A stretch of DNA of 64,000 nt from Paramesorhizobium endophyticum (GCF_014640615.1 NZ_BMHH01000009.1:1-64000); one strand, 5' to 3'; counted from the stretch's first letter, positions 22,206 through 31,724 are shown. Notes: generated by a model not told the origin, from the letters alone. Translations and numbers: made by a program.

Positions 22206-22229
22206 AGCGGCCCTTGCGGCCGCTTTTTT
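22206..22229 (+). terminator. Rho-independent terminator of the atp operon
   Basis: AGCGGCC, loop CTTGC, GGCCGCT, then TTTTT: a 7-bp GC-rich stem with a T-run 23 bases after the atpC stop codon. Confidence 0.9.
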
Positions 22230-22263
22230 GCGTTTGGTTGATTGATGAGCTTGGCAGGGCGGT

Positions 22264-22340
22264 ACACCCCCCTGTCCTGCCGGACATCTCCCCTTCTCTC
22301 CGATCGTCATCCTCGGGCTTGACCCACGGATGTCCGGCAC
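22264..22340. repeat. Half family A arm fused to another dispersed repeat
   Basis: ACACCCCCCTGTCCTGCCGG and ACATCTCCCC match a family A arm to 22294. The match then breaks into GTCATCCTCGGGCTTGACCC, which looks like an arm of a different dispersed palindrome. The opposite arms are missing. This suggests recombination or deletion next to the transposase relic. Confidence 0.6.
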
Positions 22341-22394
22341 GTTTTTTGCGTTACATTCGAACTGCATTTGGCTTGGATCTGGGGGAGGGTTGGA

Positions 22395-23084
22395 TGCCTT
22401 ATCACGGCGCTCAATGCGGTGGAAGAGGGTTTGCATATCGACGCGATGGAAGAGCGTGTGTCGAAGGCTCGCAAGGAAAACGGGCTGCTGTCTTTGTGGT
22501 GCTGGCGGCGTTATGGATGAGCTTGATCAGCAGATAGGTGATGATGGCCGCGGCGATCTGCAGACGAAGGGCATTGGGCTGGTGTTGCCGCTGGTCAGTT
22601 CATAGAATACCGGAAGCCGGACTTTCGGGTCGAACACGACATGGACCTTGGCGGCGACCTTGCCGTTCTGGAAATGCGCCCAGTGCTCGGCGCCGTGGCC
22701 GGGCTGAATGAGGGTGGAATCGACCAGCCGCAGTTCATCGTGGGCTTTGCGCGCTCTGGTTGGCGAAAGCCGCGCCAACAGCGCGGGGATCAGCGTCTCG
22801 AACGCCGCCGCCGGGCGGGCGCGGTTGGCGTCCGACAGGGTGGACCGGCAGGCGGGCTCTATCCGGCGCCGCTTCAAGGCCGGACCGTGGACGGCAAGGG
22901 CCGCCTCGATATCCCGCAGCCCGTGAGCCTCGATGAGTTGCCCGGCCATCAGGGCCACCAGATGGGAGCGGGCGTCCGGAACCCGATGCCCTTTATCCAT
23001 CTTGTAGGAAGCCACCGCCCGGTCGAGTACCGGCCACGGAAGATGCTGCAAAAGCTGGGACAACATTGTAGCTTGAACGCGCAC
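22395..23084 (-). pseudogene. IS4-family transposase relic, internally deleted and frameshifted
   Basis: The frame from a GTG at 23084 (behind AAGGAGG) encodes the N-terminal part of an IS4/DDE transposase: DARSHLVALMAGQLIEAHGL, RSTLSDANRARP, then the catalytic region LRLVDSTLIQPG and FDPKVRLPVFYELTSGNT. Near 22575 the sequence jumps to a typical transposase C-terminus (NALRLQIAAAIITYLLIKLI, about 22509-22575) in another frame. A further shift gives FLASLRHTLFHR. The central part with the second Asp and the Glu is therefore deleted. I see no terminal inverted repeats or target duplication. The element cannot move on its own. Confidence 0.8.
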
Positions 23085-23246
23085 GGCATTGGCCTCCTTC
23101 AGAACCAGATCGTCGGTGAAAACGTCTATTCCGAAGTAGAATCAATGCCATGCCCCTTGTCCAGCACAATCCAACCGGACAGCAGTGGGACAAGCCCGAG
23201 GATGACGGCGAGGGGGCGTTGCTTCAAGCTAATTCTGACAGACACT

Positions 23247-23370
23247 AGCGGGCGGATGAGGGTGGTGACGGGTGCGCTTTTGCTGACGAACGTCGCGCAC
23301 GCGTCACCACCTCCACCCGACCCTTCGGGCCACCCACCCTCCCCGTAAGGGGGAGGGAAGGGCGCGATCT
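23247..23370. repeat. Family B intergenic element
   Basis: AGCGGGCGGATGAGGGTGGT, a short core, then GTCACCACCTCCACCCGACC, CTTCGGGCCACCC and a G/C-run arm. Other copies are at 32905-33053, 45032-45241, 48790-48940 and 63212-63368. The rest of 23085-23609 shows no gene. Confidence 0.8.
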
Positions 23371-23609
23371 CGCCGGCAGGGCAGGCGGGATGTGTTCGCG
23401 TCGGCATTGACAGCCTGCCATGGTCGCGCAGGGTTGAAAACAAGTGATTGGCGCGGTCATGGAAAAACTCTCCCGTCGGGGGATATTGCCCGCGTCTGAG
23501 CTTTCGGGAGCCGCCCGAAGGCTCAATTCAAGCGCATGATTGTCTTAAGCATGCGTAGCCGATCGGGCGCCGGCTTGAAGCGCGTCCGCCGCTTATGGAG
23601 GACTATCCC

Positions 23610-23897
23610 ATGGGCATGAAGATACTTTCCGCAGCTACCATCATCCTCGCCTTCACCGCCTATGGCGCGCAGGCCGAGCAGTTCACACAGGGTACGGTGA
23701 AGGCCTACGACCAGAATGCCGAGACGATCACGCTCGACAATGGTTCGACCTTTGCCCTGCGCCCCGGTGGCCATCCGGCCGTTACGAAGGGTGAGGCGGT
23801 CGTGGTCGCCTCCGATGACAATTACTACGGCACCCACTATGCCGATGTTGTCGCTCCGGCTACCTCTTCTCCCGCCGGCATGAACGGCAACCAATGA
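23610..23897 (+). CDS. Small secreted protein, DUF1344-like
   Basis: A 95-residue protein with a signal peptide (MGMKILSAATIILAFTAYGA, cleavage about AQA-EQF). A small beta domain with GTVKAYDQNAETITLDNGST follows, then a Pro/Ser/Ala tail. The pattern 'modifies/charges then ITLDNGSTFALRPG' resembles DUF1344 periplasmic proteins of rhizobia, of unknown role. The ATG at 23610 lies behind GGAGGAC; an earlier ATG at 23595 overlaps that site and is rejected. It is monocistronic and convergent with the GntR gene. Confidence 0.75.
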   Translation: MGMKILSAATIILAFTAYGAQAEQFTQGTVKAYDQNAETITLDNGSTFALRPGGHPAVTKGEAVVVASDDNYYGTHYADVVAPATSSPAGMNGNQ

Positions 23898-23960
23898 GCC
23901 GCCTGATCTGCCTTCCCTAATTCCGGGGAAGGCAGGATCGCAGGGGTAGGGTAAGGCGCG

Positions 23961-24602
23961 CTATTGCGTCAGGGTTCGCAGATGATGGATCAGGCCCGCG
24001 GCGGCGGACATGGCTTCCTCCGGCGCGCGAGCCAGGATGGCGTCGATCATGGCGATGTGCGCCTCGGTGGAAGCGGCTATGCCGTCGTCATGCTTGAGAC
24101 GGAACCAGAAGCGCCGGCTGTGGGTCTGCAGCGGCGCGGCGAGACGCGTGGCGAAAGGATTGGCCGCCGCGTGGCCCATCACAGCGTCCAGCGCCTTGTC
24201 GGCATCGAGGAACTGGCCGACATCGTTTTCCCGCGCGGACCTGCGCATTGCATCCGCCGTCGCCTCAAGCCTCTCCCGGTCGCGTGATCCGGCGAACCGC
24301 GCCGCGTCGCGGGCCAGAATTTGTTCCACGCCCTCACGCGCGTCGAGCACCTTGACGAAGTCTTGCGGGTCGAGCGGGGTGATGGCGATGCCGGAGCGGG
24401 GACGCACTTCCAGCAAGCCCTCCCAGGCTAGCCGCTGGATCGCCTCGCGCACGGGCGTGCGGCCCATGCCCGTCAGTTCGATCAGCGCGCGCTCGTTGAC
24501 CACCATGGTCGGTTCGAGCACGAGCGTCACGATCAGCCGCTCAAGCGTGCGGTAGGCCTGCTCGGCAAGGCTTTCTCCGTTCACGTTTTCGAATATCGCC
24601 AA
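23961..24602 (-). CDS. GntR-family regulator with FCD domain, probable hydroxyproline regulator
   Basis: A 213-residue regulator. The N-terminal winged helix (LAEQAYRTLERLIVTLVL to GMGRTPVREAIQRLAWEGLL) occupies about 10-70 and the helical FCD ligand domain the rest. The start is probably the TTG at 24602, six bases after a perfect GGAGG. A TTG at 24608 is too close to that site. It is divergent from a D-amino-acid oxidase-like gene and the 4-hydroxyproline epimerase. The shared promoter carries GATATATCA repeats that are plausible operators. By context it should repress hydroxyproline catabolism and respond to a pathway intermediate; this is inference. Confidence 0.88.
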   Translation of the reverse strand: MAIFENVNGESLAEQAYRTLERLIVTLVLEPTMVVNERALIELTGMGRTPVREAIQRLAWEGLLEVRPRSGIAITPLDPQDFVKVLDAREGVEQILARDAARFAGSRDRERLEATADAMRRSARENDVGQFLDADKALDAVMGHAAANPFATRLAAPLQTHSRRFWFRLKHDDGIAASTEAHIAMIDAILARAPEEAMSAAAGLIHHLRTLTQ

Positions 24603-24640
24603 ACGCAACCTCCCTATGCTTGACCGCTACGGAGCGTACA

Positions 24641-24660
24641 GATATATCACTGATATATCA
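24641..24660. promoter_or_regulatory. Candidate operator for the FCD regulator
   Basis: GATATATCAC then TGATATATCA. The second unit is a perfect 10-bp palindrome and the first repeats its core in direct orientation. It lies in the divergent region 40-60 bp from the regulator start. FCD regulators usually bind short AT-centred palindromes of this kind. Confidence 0.65.
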
Positions 24661-24726
24661 ATTATCGAAAGCCGTGTGGAGGGAATGCCATTGCGGCATT
24701 CGTCGGAAAATGGGGGACGCGGCGCG

Positions 24727-25983
24727 ATGTCCGGCAGCGGGACGCAGGATCAGGAAACCATCGTCATTGGCGCGGGCATCATCGGCATTTGCATCGCCGC
24801 CTATCTGGCCGAAGCTGGGCACAAGGTTCTCGTCATAGACCGCACCGGCATCTGCGAGGAGACGAGTTCCGGCAATGCGGCGGCGCTGGCCTTCTCCGAC
24901 ATCCTGCCCCTGGCCTCAAAGGGGGTGCTGGCTAAGCTTCCCCGGTGGCTTGCCGATCCCCTCGGGCCCTTCACCATCCGTCCTTCCTACCTGCCGCGGC
25001 TCGTGCCGTGGCTTTATCGTTTCTGGCGGGCGAGCGGCGACGAGGCGCAGGCCCAATGCATGGTCGCACAGGCGGCGATGATGCGGCTTGCCGAAAGGGA
25101 AATGCTGGCGCTGATGAAGCGTGCCGGCGTCCTTTCCATGCTGCGCGAGGACGGCTCGCTCGAACTCTATGAAAGCGAGGCGGAGCTAAAGGCGGCGCTG
25201 CCCGGATGGGACGCGCGGGAAAAGGCCGGCATCGCCTATTGGCACATCAGGGGCAAGGAACTGGCGGAGTATCAGCCGGGGCTTTCCCCACGCTTCGTCG
25301 TCGGCAGCTTCGTGCCGGACTGGAAGACGGTGAGCGATCCCAAGGTTCTGGGACAGGCGCTCTGGTCCTATGCGGAGCGCGCCGGGGCTCGGTTCATGAA
25401 GGGCGAGGTGAGGGGGCTCGAGCCGTCGGGCGGCAACACCTCGATCCGGCTGGCCGATGGCCGGGCATTGCTTGCGGGGAGGGTGGTCATCGCGGCGGGG
25501 GCGTGGTCGCATCATCTTGCCCGGCAATGCGGTGACGCCATTCCGCTCGATACCGAGCGTGGCTATAACACCACGCTGCCCGTCGAGAGCTTCGATCTGC
25601 GGCGGCAGTTGATTTTCGGGGGGCACGGGTTTGTCATCACGCCGCTTTCCACGGGCATCCGCGTCGGCGGGGCGGTGGAATTCGGCGGCCTGGAACTGCC
25701 GCCCAATTATGCGCGCTCCGAGGCGATGCTGAAAAAGGCTTCTCAGTTTCTGCCTGATCTCAAGACCGAAGGCGGGCGGCAATGGATGGGCTACAGGCCG
25801 TCGCTGCCGGACTCGCTGCCCGCCATCGGCCGGGCCAGGAATGCGCCCAATGTCTATTATGCGTTCGGCCATGGCCATCTGGGACTGACCCAGTCCGCCG
25901 CGACCGGCCGGCTGATCCGCGACCTCGTTACGGGCCAAGCCCCAGCGGTCGATCTCAAACCCTTCAATCCGCAACGTTTTTAA
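24727..25983 (+). CDS. FAD-dependent D-amino-acid oxidase/dehydrogenase, probable hydroxy-D-proline oxidase
   Basis: About 418 residues of the DAO (DadA-like) fold. The FAD-binding GAGIIGICIAAYLAEAG motif is near the N-terminus, followed by the family ETSSGNAAAL. The C-terminal GYRPSLPDSLPAIGRARNAP and YAFGHGHLGLTQSAATGRLI complete the flavin site. DadA-like enzymes oxidise D-amino acids to imino acids. Its partner downstream makes cis-4-hydroxy-D-proline, so that is the likely substrate. The ATG at 24727 has a GGGGGA site; an ATG at 24685 behind GGAGGGA is the main alternative. It lies 13 bp before the epimerase gene, so they form one operon. Confidence 0.88.
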   Translation: MSGSGTQDQETIVIGAGIIGICIAAYLAEAGHKVLVIDRTGICEETSSGNAAALAFSDILPLASKGVLAKLPRWLADPLGPFTIRPSYLPRLVPWLYRFWRASGDEAQAQCMVAQAAMMRLAEREMLALMKRAGVLSMLREDGSLELYESEAELKAALPGWDAREKAGIAYWHIRGKELAEYQPGLSPRFVVGSFVPDWKTVSDPKVLGQALWSYAERAGARFMKGEVRGLEPSGGNTSIRLADGRALLAGRVVIAAGAWSHHLARQCGDAIPLDTERGYNTTLPVESFDLRRQLIFGGHGFVITPLSTGIRVGGAVEFGGLELPPNYARSEAMLKKASQFLPDLKTEGGRQWMGYRPSLPDSLPAIGRARNAPNVYYAFGHGHLGLTQSAATGRLIRDLVTGQAPAVDLKPFNPQRF

Positions 25984-25996
25984 GGTTCTAACAAAA

Positions 25997-26998
25997 ATGG
26001 CCAGGCACTCCTTCTTCTGCGTCGATGGGCATACCTGCGGCAATCCGGTGAGGCTGGTGGCGGGCGGCGGCCCGAACCTGGAGGGCGCGAACATGATGGA
26101 GAAGCGGGCGCATTTCCTGCGCGAATATGACTGGATCCGCACGGGCCTCATGTTCGAGCCGCGCGGGCATGACATGATGTCCGGCTCGATCCTCTATCCG
26201 CCGACGCGGCCCGATTGCGACGTGGCGGTGCTGTTCATCGAGACCTCCGGCTGCCTGCCCATGTGCGGCCATGGCACGATCGGCACGGTGACGATGGCGA
26301 TCGAGCAGGGGCTGGTGACGCCGAAGACTCCCGGTAAGCTCAATCTCGAAACGCCCGCCGGGCTGGTCGCCATCGAATATGAGCAGAACGGGCAATATGT
26401 CGAGCGTGTACGGCTGACCAATGTGCCGGGCTTTCTCTATGCCGAGGGGCTGGAGGTCGAATGCCCCGACCTCGGCCCGATCAAGGTGGATGTCGCCTAT
26501 GGCGGCAATTTCTACGCCATTGTCGAGCCGCAGGAAAACTATAGCGACATGGCGGATTACAGCGCCCTGCAGCTCATCGGCTGGAGCCCCGTGCTGCGCG
26601 AGCGCCTCAACGAGAAATACAAGTTTCAGCATCCGGAACTGCCCGATATCAATCGCCTGACGCATATCCTCTGGACCGGTAAGCCGACCAAGCCGGAAGC
26701 GCATGCGCGCAACGCCGTGTTCTATGGCGAGAAGGCCATCGACCGCTCGCCCTGCGGCACCGGCACTTCCGCGCGCATGGCGCAACTTGCGGCGAAGGGC
26801 AAATTGAAGCCGGGCGACGAGTTCGTGCATGAATCGATCATCGGCTCGCTCTTCCACGGACGGGTCGAGAAGGCGACGGAAGTTGCGGGCCGCCCGGCCA
26901 TCGTGCCTTCAATCGCCGGTTGGGCGCGTATGACGGGCTACAACACGATCTTCATCGATGACCGGGATCCCTTCGCGCATGGGTTTGTGGTTGCGTGA
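25997..26998 (+). CDS. 4-hydroxyproline 2-epimerase (proline racemase family)
   Basis: A 333-residue cofactor-independent epimerase. Both catalytic cysteines are present: C90 in MCGHGTIG and C253 in DRSPCGTGTSARMA. This separates it from trans-3-hydroxyproline dehydratases, which have Thr at one site. The sequence is very close to what I recall of Brucella PrpA, a hydroxyproline epimerase first described as a proline racemase and B-cell mitogen. It converts trans-4-hydroxy-L-proline to cis-4-hydroxy-D-proline, the substrate expected for the upstream flavoprotein. The gene ends before a hairpin terminator. Confidence 0.93.
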   Translation: MARHSFFCVDGHTCGNPVRLVAGGGPNLEGANMMEKRAHFLREYDWIRTGLMFEPRGHDMMSGSILYPPTRPDCDVAVLFIETSGCLPMCGHGTIGTVTMAIEQGLVTPKTPGKLNLETPAGLVAIEYEQNGQYVERVRLTNVPGFLYAEGLEVECPDLGPIKVDVAYGGNFYAIVEPQENYSDMADYSALQLIGWSPVLRERLNEKYKFQHPELPDINRLTHILWTGKPTKPEAHARNAVFYGEKAIDRSPCGTGTSARMAQLAAKGKLKPGDEFVHESIIGSLFHGRVEKATEVAGRPAIVPSIAGWARMTGYNTIFIDDRDPFAHGFVVA

Positions 26999-27110
26999 CG
27001 GTGACGGAGAAACGTTAGCCGGGTAAATATGTGAAAATCTCGCGCAGGCCGTGAAAATCGGGGAAAAAGGCGCGACTTATATGGTTCCGTAGGGGAAATG
27101 GCTATAAATG

Positions 27111-27140
27111 CGAAGGGCTGCCATATCAGCCCTTCGTCTT
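27111..27140 (+). terminator. Hairpin after the hydroxyproline operon
   Basis: CGAAGGGCT, loop GCCATATC, AGCCCTTCG then TCTTAT. A perfect 9-bp stem lies about 110 bp after the epimerase stop codon and 120 bp before livH. It is a moderately strong terminator. Confidence 0.7.
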
Positions 27141-27260
27141 ATACAAAAATGGTTGCTTTCCGTGTCACAGCGGTTAGGTGTAAAGCGAACCGGCGAATAA
27201 GGGAACCGCCCAAAAAGGGCAGGAAATAACGTCGCGTTCGAAGACAGGGTGGCTTAATCG

Positions 27261-28169
27261 ATGGAATATTTTATCCAGCAGGTGATCAACGGGCTGACGC
27301 TCGGCTCGATCTACGGGCTGATCGCAATCGGCTATACGATGGTGTATGGCATCATCGGCATGATCAATTTCGCCCATGGCGATGTCTTCATGCTCGGCGC
27401 TTTCATGGCGCTCATCGTCTTCCTGATATTGACGACATTCCTCGGCGGTGTGCCGGTCGTGCTCGCGCTCTTCATCATGATGCTGGTGGCGATGTGCCTG
27501 ACGAGCCTTTGGAGCTGGACCATCGAGCGCGTGGCCTACAGGCCCTTGCGCGGATCGTTCCGGCTGGCGCCGCTGATCACTGCTATCGGCGTGTCGATCG
27601 CACTGTCGAATTTCATTCAGGTCACGCAAGGCCCGCGCAACAAGGCGATCCCGCCTATGATCAATGGTGGGTTCACGATTCCCAGTACCGGCATTATGAT
27701 TTCACTAAAGCAGATCGTGATTATCGTAGTTACGGCGGTGCTGCTGGCAGCGTTCTGGTATCTGGTCAACCGCACCTCGCTTGGCCGCGCGCAGCGCGCC
27801 TGCGAGCAGGACCGCAAGATGGCGGCGCTGCTCGGCATCAATGTGGACCGCACCATCTCGCTGACCTTCGTCATGGGCGCGGCGCTCGCCGCGGTCGCGG
27901 GCACGATGTACCTGACCTATTACGGCGTCATCTCATTCTCCGACGGGTTCATTCCCGGCGTCAAAGCGTTTACCGCTGCAGTGTTGGGCGGCATCGGCTC
28001 GCTACCGGGTGCCGTGATAGGCGGGCTGCTCATCGGCCTCATCGAGGCGCTGTGGTCTGCTTATTTCTCGACCGACTATAAGGACGTGGCGGCGTTCTCC
28101 ATTCTCGCCATCGTGCTCATCTTCATGCCATCAGGCATTCTTGGCCGTCCTGAAGTCGAAAAGGTGTGA
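27261..28169 (+). CDS. livH: Branched-chain amino acid ABC transporter permease LivH
   Basis: A 302-residue inner-membrane permease of the LivH family with about eight membrane segments and the signature [20 protein letters not shown] at the N-terminus. The EAA-like loop [19 protein letters not shown] is near residue 185. It forms the membrane pore with LivM. It is the first gene of a six-gene operon livH-livM-livG-livF-DUF6867-livJ, with livM starting 2 bp after its stop. The substrate range is inferred from the family. Confidence 0.94.
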   Translation: MEYFIQQVINGLTLGSIYGLIAIGYTMVYGIIGMINFAHGDVFMLGAFMALIVFLILTTFLGGVPVVLALFIMMLVAMCLTSLWSWTIERVAYRPLRGSFRLAPLITAIGVSIALSNFIQVTQGPRNKAIPPMINGGFTIPSTGIMISLKQIVIIVVTAVLLAAFWYLVNRTSLGRAQRACEQDRKMAALLGINVDRTISLTFVMGAALAAVAGTMYLTYYGVISFSDGFIPGVKAFTAAVLGGIGSLPGAVIGGLLIGLIEALWSAYFSTDYKDVAAFSILAIVLIFMPSGILGRPEVEKV

Positions 28170-28171
28170 CC

Positions 28172-29551
28172 ATGGCCGAACTCTCCAACTCCCGTCCGGA
28201 TTCCGTGTTCGCCACCGCTATTCGCGAAAGCCTTGTGGCCGGCGTCATTGCATTCGGCTTGTTCGTTCTGATCATTGGCTTTCGCGCCGAGCAGAATATC
28301 AACAACGAACTCGTATTGGAACAACGCTGGGGACTCCTCTTCATCATGGTGGCTATAGCCGCCGTAGGACGCTTTCTCTTCACAGCGATTGTATCGCCCT
28401 GGCTGGCCGCAAGCCGCAAGGCGAAAGAGCTGGTGGAACTGGATGAGGCAGCGGAGCCTTCCTTCTTACGGCGAAATTTCACAAAGCTCGCGATCGTTTT
28501 CCTGCTCATCTATCCCGTCCTCGTTGTCTCGATCTTCGGTTTGCAAAGCTCGCTGAAACTGGTCGATAATTACGGCGTTCAGATTCTGATCTATGTAATG
28601 CTCGCCTGGGGGCTAAATATTGTCGTCGGTCTCGCCGGGCTGCTCGATCTGGGCTATGTCGCCTTCTATGCGGTCGGCGCCTATTCCTATGCGCTCCTCT
28701 CCAGCTATTATGGCCTGTCGTTCTGGGTGCTGCTGCCGATTGCGGGTATTCTTGCCGCGACCTGGGGCGTCATTCTCGGCTTCCCGGTGCTACGCCTGCG
28801 CGGCGATTATCTCGCCATCGTCACGCTCGCTTTCGGCGAAATTATCCGCCTCGTCCTCATCAATTGGAAGGAGGTTACCAATGGCTCGGCTGGCATTTCC
28901 GGCATCGCCAAGGCAACGCTGTTCGGCATTCCCTTCACCGCGGGCAAGGACGGTTTCGCGGCCATATTCGGCCTTCCGCTATCCTCCGCTTATTACAAAA
29001 TTTTCCTCTATTACCTGATCCTGTTCCTGGCGCTGCTCACCGCCTGGGTGACGATCCGCTTGAGGCGCATGCCTGTGGGCCGTGCGTGGGAAGCGCTGCG
29101 GGAGGACGAGATCGCCTGCCGCTCGCTCGGCATCAACACGACGACGACCAAGCTCACGGCCTTCGCCACGGGTGCGATGTTCGGCGGCTTCGCCGGCTCA
29201 TTTTTCGCGGCGCGCCAGGGCTTCGTCAGCCCCGAATCATTCGTGTTCCTGGAATCGGCGGTCATTCTCGCCATCGTGGTTCTCGGCGGCATGGGCTCGC
29301 TCATCGGCATCGCCATCGCGGCGGTGGTGATGATCGGCGGCACGGAAATCCTGCGCGAGATGGGCTTCCTCAAGCTCGTTTTCGGGCCGCAGTTCACGCC
29401 TGAGCTTTACCGCATGCTGATCTTCGGTCTCGCCATGGTGGTGGTGATGGTGTGGAAGCCGCGCGGCTTCGTCGGGCACCGCGAACCCAGCGCCTTCCTG
29501 CACAAACGCAAGATGATCTCCGGCTCCTTCACCAAGGAGGGCCACGGCTGA
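28172..29551 (+). CDS. livM: Branched-chain amino acid ABC transporter permease LivM
   Basis: A 459-residue LivM permease. It has an extended N-terminal region (two membrane segments within the first 90 residues and a charged linker), followed by the usual core ([20 protein letters not shown], near 145-165). The EAA-like motif is [20 protein letters not shown]. The long N-terminus is typical of rhizobial LivM. The ATG at 28172 is preferred over a GTG at 28166 that overlaps the livH stop. The stop overlaps the livG start. Confidence 0.94.
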   Translation: MAELSNSRPDSVFATAIRESLVAGVIAFGLFVLIIGFRAEQNINNELVLEQRWGLLFIMVAIAAVGRFLFTAIVSPWLAASRKAKELVELDEAAEPSFLRRNFTKLAIVFLLIYPVLVVSIFGLQSSLKLVDNYGVQILIYVMLAWGLNIVVGLAGLLDLGYVAFYAVGAYSYALLSSYYGLSFWVLLPIAGILAATWGVILGFPVLRLRGDYLAIVTLAFGEIIRLVLINWKEVTNGSAGISGIAKATLFGIPFTAGKDGFAAIFGLPLSSAYYKIFLYYLILFLALLTAWVTIRLRRMPVGRAWEALREDEIACRSLGINTTTTKLTAFATGAMFGGFAGSFFAARQGFVSPESFVFLESAVILAIVVLGGMGSLIGIAIAAVVMIGGTEILREMGFLKLVFGPQFTPELYRMLIFGLAMVVVMVWKPRGFVGHREPSAFLHKRKMISGSFTKEGHG

Positions 29552-30504
29552 TGTCGGCGACGCAACCCCTATCCGGTCAATCTCCCATGGACCCAATCCT
29601 CAAGGTGGAACACCTGTCGATGAAGTTCGGCGGGCTGGTGGCCATCAACGATCTGAGCCTCGAGGCCAGGCGCGGCGACATCACTGCCGTGATCGGCCCC
29701 AATGGCGCGGGCAAGACGACTGTCTTCAACTGCATCACCGGCTTCTACAAGCCGACAGGCGGCATGCTGACGCTGGCGCGCAAGAACGGCGAGAAATTCC
29801 TTCTCGAACGGCTGCCCGGCCATCTCATCACCGACAAGGCGAAGGTGGCGCGCACTTTCCAGAACATCCGCCTTTTCTCCGGATTGACGGTGCTGGAGAA
29901 TTTGCTGGTGGCGCAGCACAACCCGCTGATGAAGTCTTCGGGCTATACCATTCTCGGGCTGCTCGGCTTCCCCGCATACAAGCGAGCGGTGGCGGAGGCG
30001 ACGGAGAAGGCGCGGTACTGGCTCGAAAAGATCAATCTGATCGACCGGGCCGACGATCCCGCGGGCGATCTGCCCTATGGCGACCAGCGCCGCCTGGAAA
30101 TCGCCCGCGCCATGTGCACGGACCCGGAACTGCTCTGCCTCGACGAGCCGGCGGCGGGCCTCAACCCGCGTGAATCGGCGGAGCTCAACAGACTGCTCCT
30201 CGACATCCGTCGCGAGACGGGCACGTCCATCCTCCTCATCGAGCACGACATGTCGGTGGTGATGGAAATCTCCGACCATGTGATCGTGCTCGAATATGGC
30301 ACGAAGATTTCCGACGGAAAGCCCGATGCGGTTCGCAACGATCCGAAGGTCATCGCCGCCTATCTCGGCGTCGAGGACGAGGAGATAGCCGAAGTAATCG
30401 AGGGAGCGGAGGCAGCCCATGTCGCCGACCCAGCGGATGCTGCGGTCGCGCAACTGGTTCGTGAGGCCGAGGCTGAGGACAAGCCTGCCGAGGGGAGCAA
30501 ATGA
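29551..30504 (+). CDS. livG: Branched-chain amino acid ABC transporter ATPase LivG
   Basis: A 317-residue ABC ATPase. Walker A GPNGAGKTT is near residue 48, the LivG-type insertion TFQNIRLFSGLTVLENLLVA follows, and Walker B LLCLDEPAAGLNP is near 195. The C-terminus has an extra acidic, Ala-rich tail of about 45 residues (DPADAAVAQLVREAEAEDKP) not needed for the ATPase. The ATG at 29551 overlaps the livM stop (TGATG). Confidence 0.95.
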   Translation: MSATQPLSGQSPMDPILKVEHLSMKFGGLVAINDLSLEARRGDITAVIGPNGAGKTTVFNCITGFYKPTGGMLTLARKNGEKFLLERLPGHLITDKAKVARTFQNIRLFSGLTVLENLLVAQHNPLMKSSGYTILGLLGFPAYKRAVAEATEKARYWLEKINLIDRADDPAGDLPYGDQRRLEIARAMCTDPELLCLDEPAAGLNPRESAELNRLLLDIRRETGTSILLIEHDMSVVMEISDHVIVLEYGTKISDGKPDAVRNDPKVIAAYLGVEDEEIAEVIEGAEAAHVADPADAAVAQLVREAEAEDKPAEGSK

Positions 30505-31235
30505 TGCCGGCCACGAATACGCTTCTCAAGGTCGAGAATGTCGAGACCTATTACGGCAATATCCGCGCGCTCAAGGGCGTGGACATCACGGTGGACGAAG
30601 GCGAGATCGTCACGCTGATCGGCGCCAATGGCGCGGGCAAGTCTACGCTGATGATGACCATCTGCGGCAGCCCGCAGGCGCGCACGGGCCGTGTCGTCTT
30701 CAACGGGCAGGACATCACCCGCCTGCCGCCACATGAGATCGCGCGGTTGCGCATCGCGCAGTCGCCTGAGGGCCGGCGCATCTTTCCGCGCATGAGCGTG
30801 CTTGAGAATTTGCAGATGGGCGCGAGCCTCGACAATCTCAAATTCTTCGATGAGGATGTGCAGACAATCTTCGAATTGTTCCCGCGCCTGAAAGAACGCA
30901 TCAACCAGCGCGGCGGCACGCTTTCGGGCGGCGAGCAGCAGATGCTGGCGATTGCCCGCGCGCTGATGGCGCGGCCGAAGCTGCTGTTGCTGGACGAGCC
31001 GTCGCTGGGCCTCGCGCCGCTGATCGTCAAGCAGATCTTCGAGGCGATCAAGGAATTGAACCGCACCAAGGGGCTGACCGTGTTCCTCGTCGAGCAGAAC
31101 GCCTTCGGCGCGCTGAAACTCGCCGACCGCGGCTATGTCATGGTCAACGGCTCGATCACCATGAGCGGTTCGGGCAAGGAGCTTCTCGCCAATCCGGAAG
31201 TGCGCGCCGCCTATCTTGAGGGCGGAAGGCATTAA
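30501..31235 (+). CDS. livF: Branched-chain amino acid ABC transporter ATPase LivF
   Basis: A 244-residue ABC ATPase with Walker A GANGAGKST, the LivF-typical SPEGRRIFPRMSVLENLQMG, signature LSGGEQQMLAIARALM and Walker B LLLLDEPSLGLAP. It pairs with LivG to energise transport. It overlaps livG by 4 bp (ATGA). A second ATG directly after the first is an alternative start. Confidence 0.96.
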   Translation: MMPATNTLLKVENVETYYGNIRALKGVDITVDEGEIVTLIGANGAGKSTLMMTICGSPQARTGRVVFNGQDITRLPPHEIARLRIAQSPEGRRIFPRMSVLENLQMGASLDNLKFFDEDVQTIFELFPRLKERINQRGGTLSGGEQQMLAIARALMARPKLLLLDEPSLGLAPLIVKQIFEAIKELNRTKGLTVFLVEQNAFGALKLADRGYVMVNGSITMSGSGKELLANPEVRAAYLEGGRH

Positions 31236-31248
31236 GGGAGAGATCGAC

Positions 31249-31599
31249 ATGCAAGGCATTCTCTACGAAGAACCGTCTTTCTGGCTCTTCCTGTTCGTCA
31301 CCTGCATTCTGGGCGGCTGGGCCGCGTGGATGACCGGGCGGGCTTGCGCCCAGACCTGGCGCACCTATCCCGCCTTCCTGCTTTACATGCTGCCGCTCGG
31401 CTTTGCGGTGCGCTTCATCCATCACGCGCTGTTCGACGGGACGATGCTGTCGCTGCACTATTACATCATCGACACCATCGTGCTTGTCATCATCGGCACG
31501 ATCGGCTTCCGCTATACGCGCACCAACCAGATGGTGCGGCAGTACAGCTGGCTCTACGAAAAAGTCTCGCCGCTTTCCTGGCGCGAAAAGAACACTTGA
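31249..31599 (+). CDS. Small membrane protein, DUF6867-like, of the liv operon
   Basis: A 116-residue protein with three predicted membrane helices (FLFVTCILGGWAAWMTGRAC, FLLYMLPLGFAVRFIHHALF, YYIIDTIVLVIIGTIGFRYT) and a cytosolic WREKNT tail. It resembles the family I recall as DUF6867, which is found in rhizobial liv operons and has no known role. The ATG at 31249 has an AAGGGAGA site. Position between livF and the binding protein gene suggests an accessory of this transporter. Confidence 0.8.
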   Translation: MQGILYEEPSFWLFLFVTCILGGWAAWMTGRACAQTWRTYPAFLLYMLPLGFAVRFIHHALFDGTMLSLHYYIIDTIVLVIIGTIGFRYTRTNQMVRQYSWLYEKVSPLSWREKNT

Positions 31600-31617
31600 G
31601 AAGAGTTTAATGAATCG

Positions 31618-31638
31618 CGCTGTTTCCATGAAACAGCG
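31618..31638. promoter_or_regulatory. Perfect inverted repeat before livJ
   Basis: CGCTGTTTC, loop CAT, GAAACAGCG: a perfect 9-bp stem 87 bp before the binding-protein start and 19 bp after the DUF6867 stop. No T-run follows. It could be an operator, or an mRNA stem separating the highly expressed binding protein from the membrane genes. Confidence 0.6.
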
Positions 31639-31724
31639 TGACAAGGGCCGGTAATTCGGCAAGTGTTATTCCCAAGCGGTGCGTGGGGCATCGCAAGGGG
31701 TGTAAAAGAATGGGAGTCATTCGC

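Noticed and set aside
22330-22605. Rightward frames over the transposase relic
   Set aside because: No homology or ribosome site; the minus-strand transposase reading explains the sequence.
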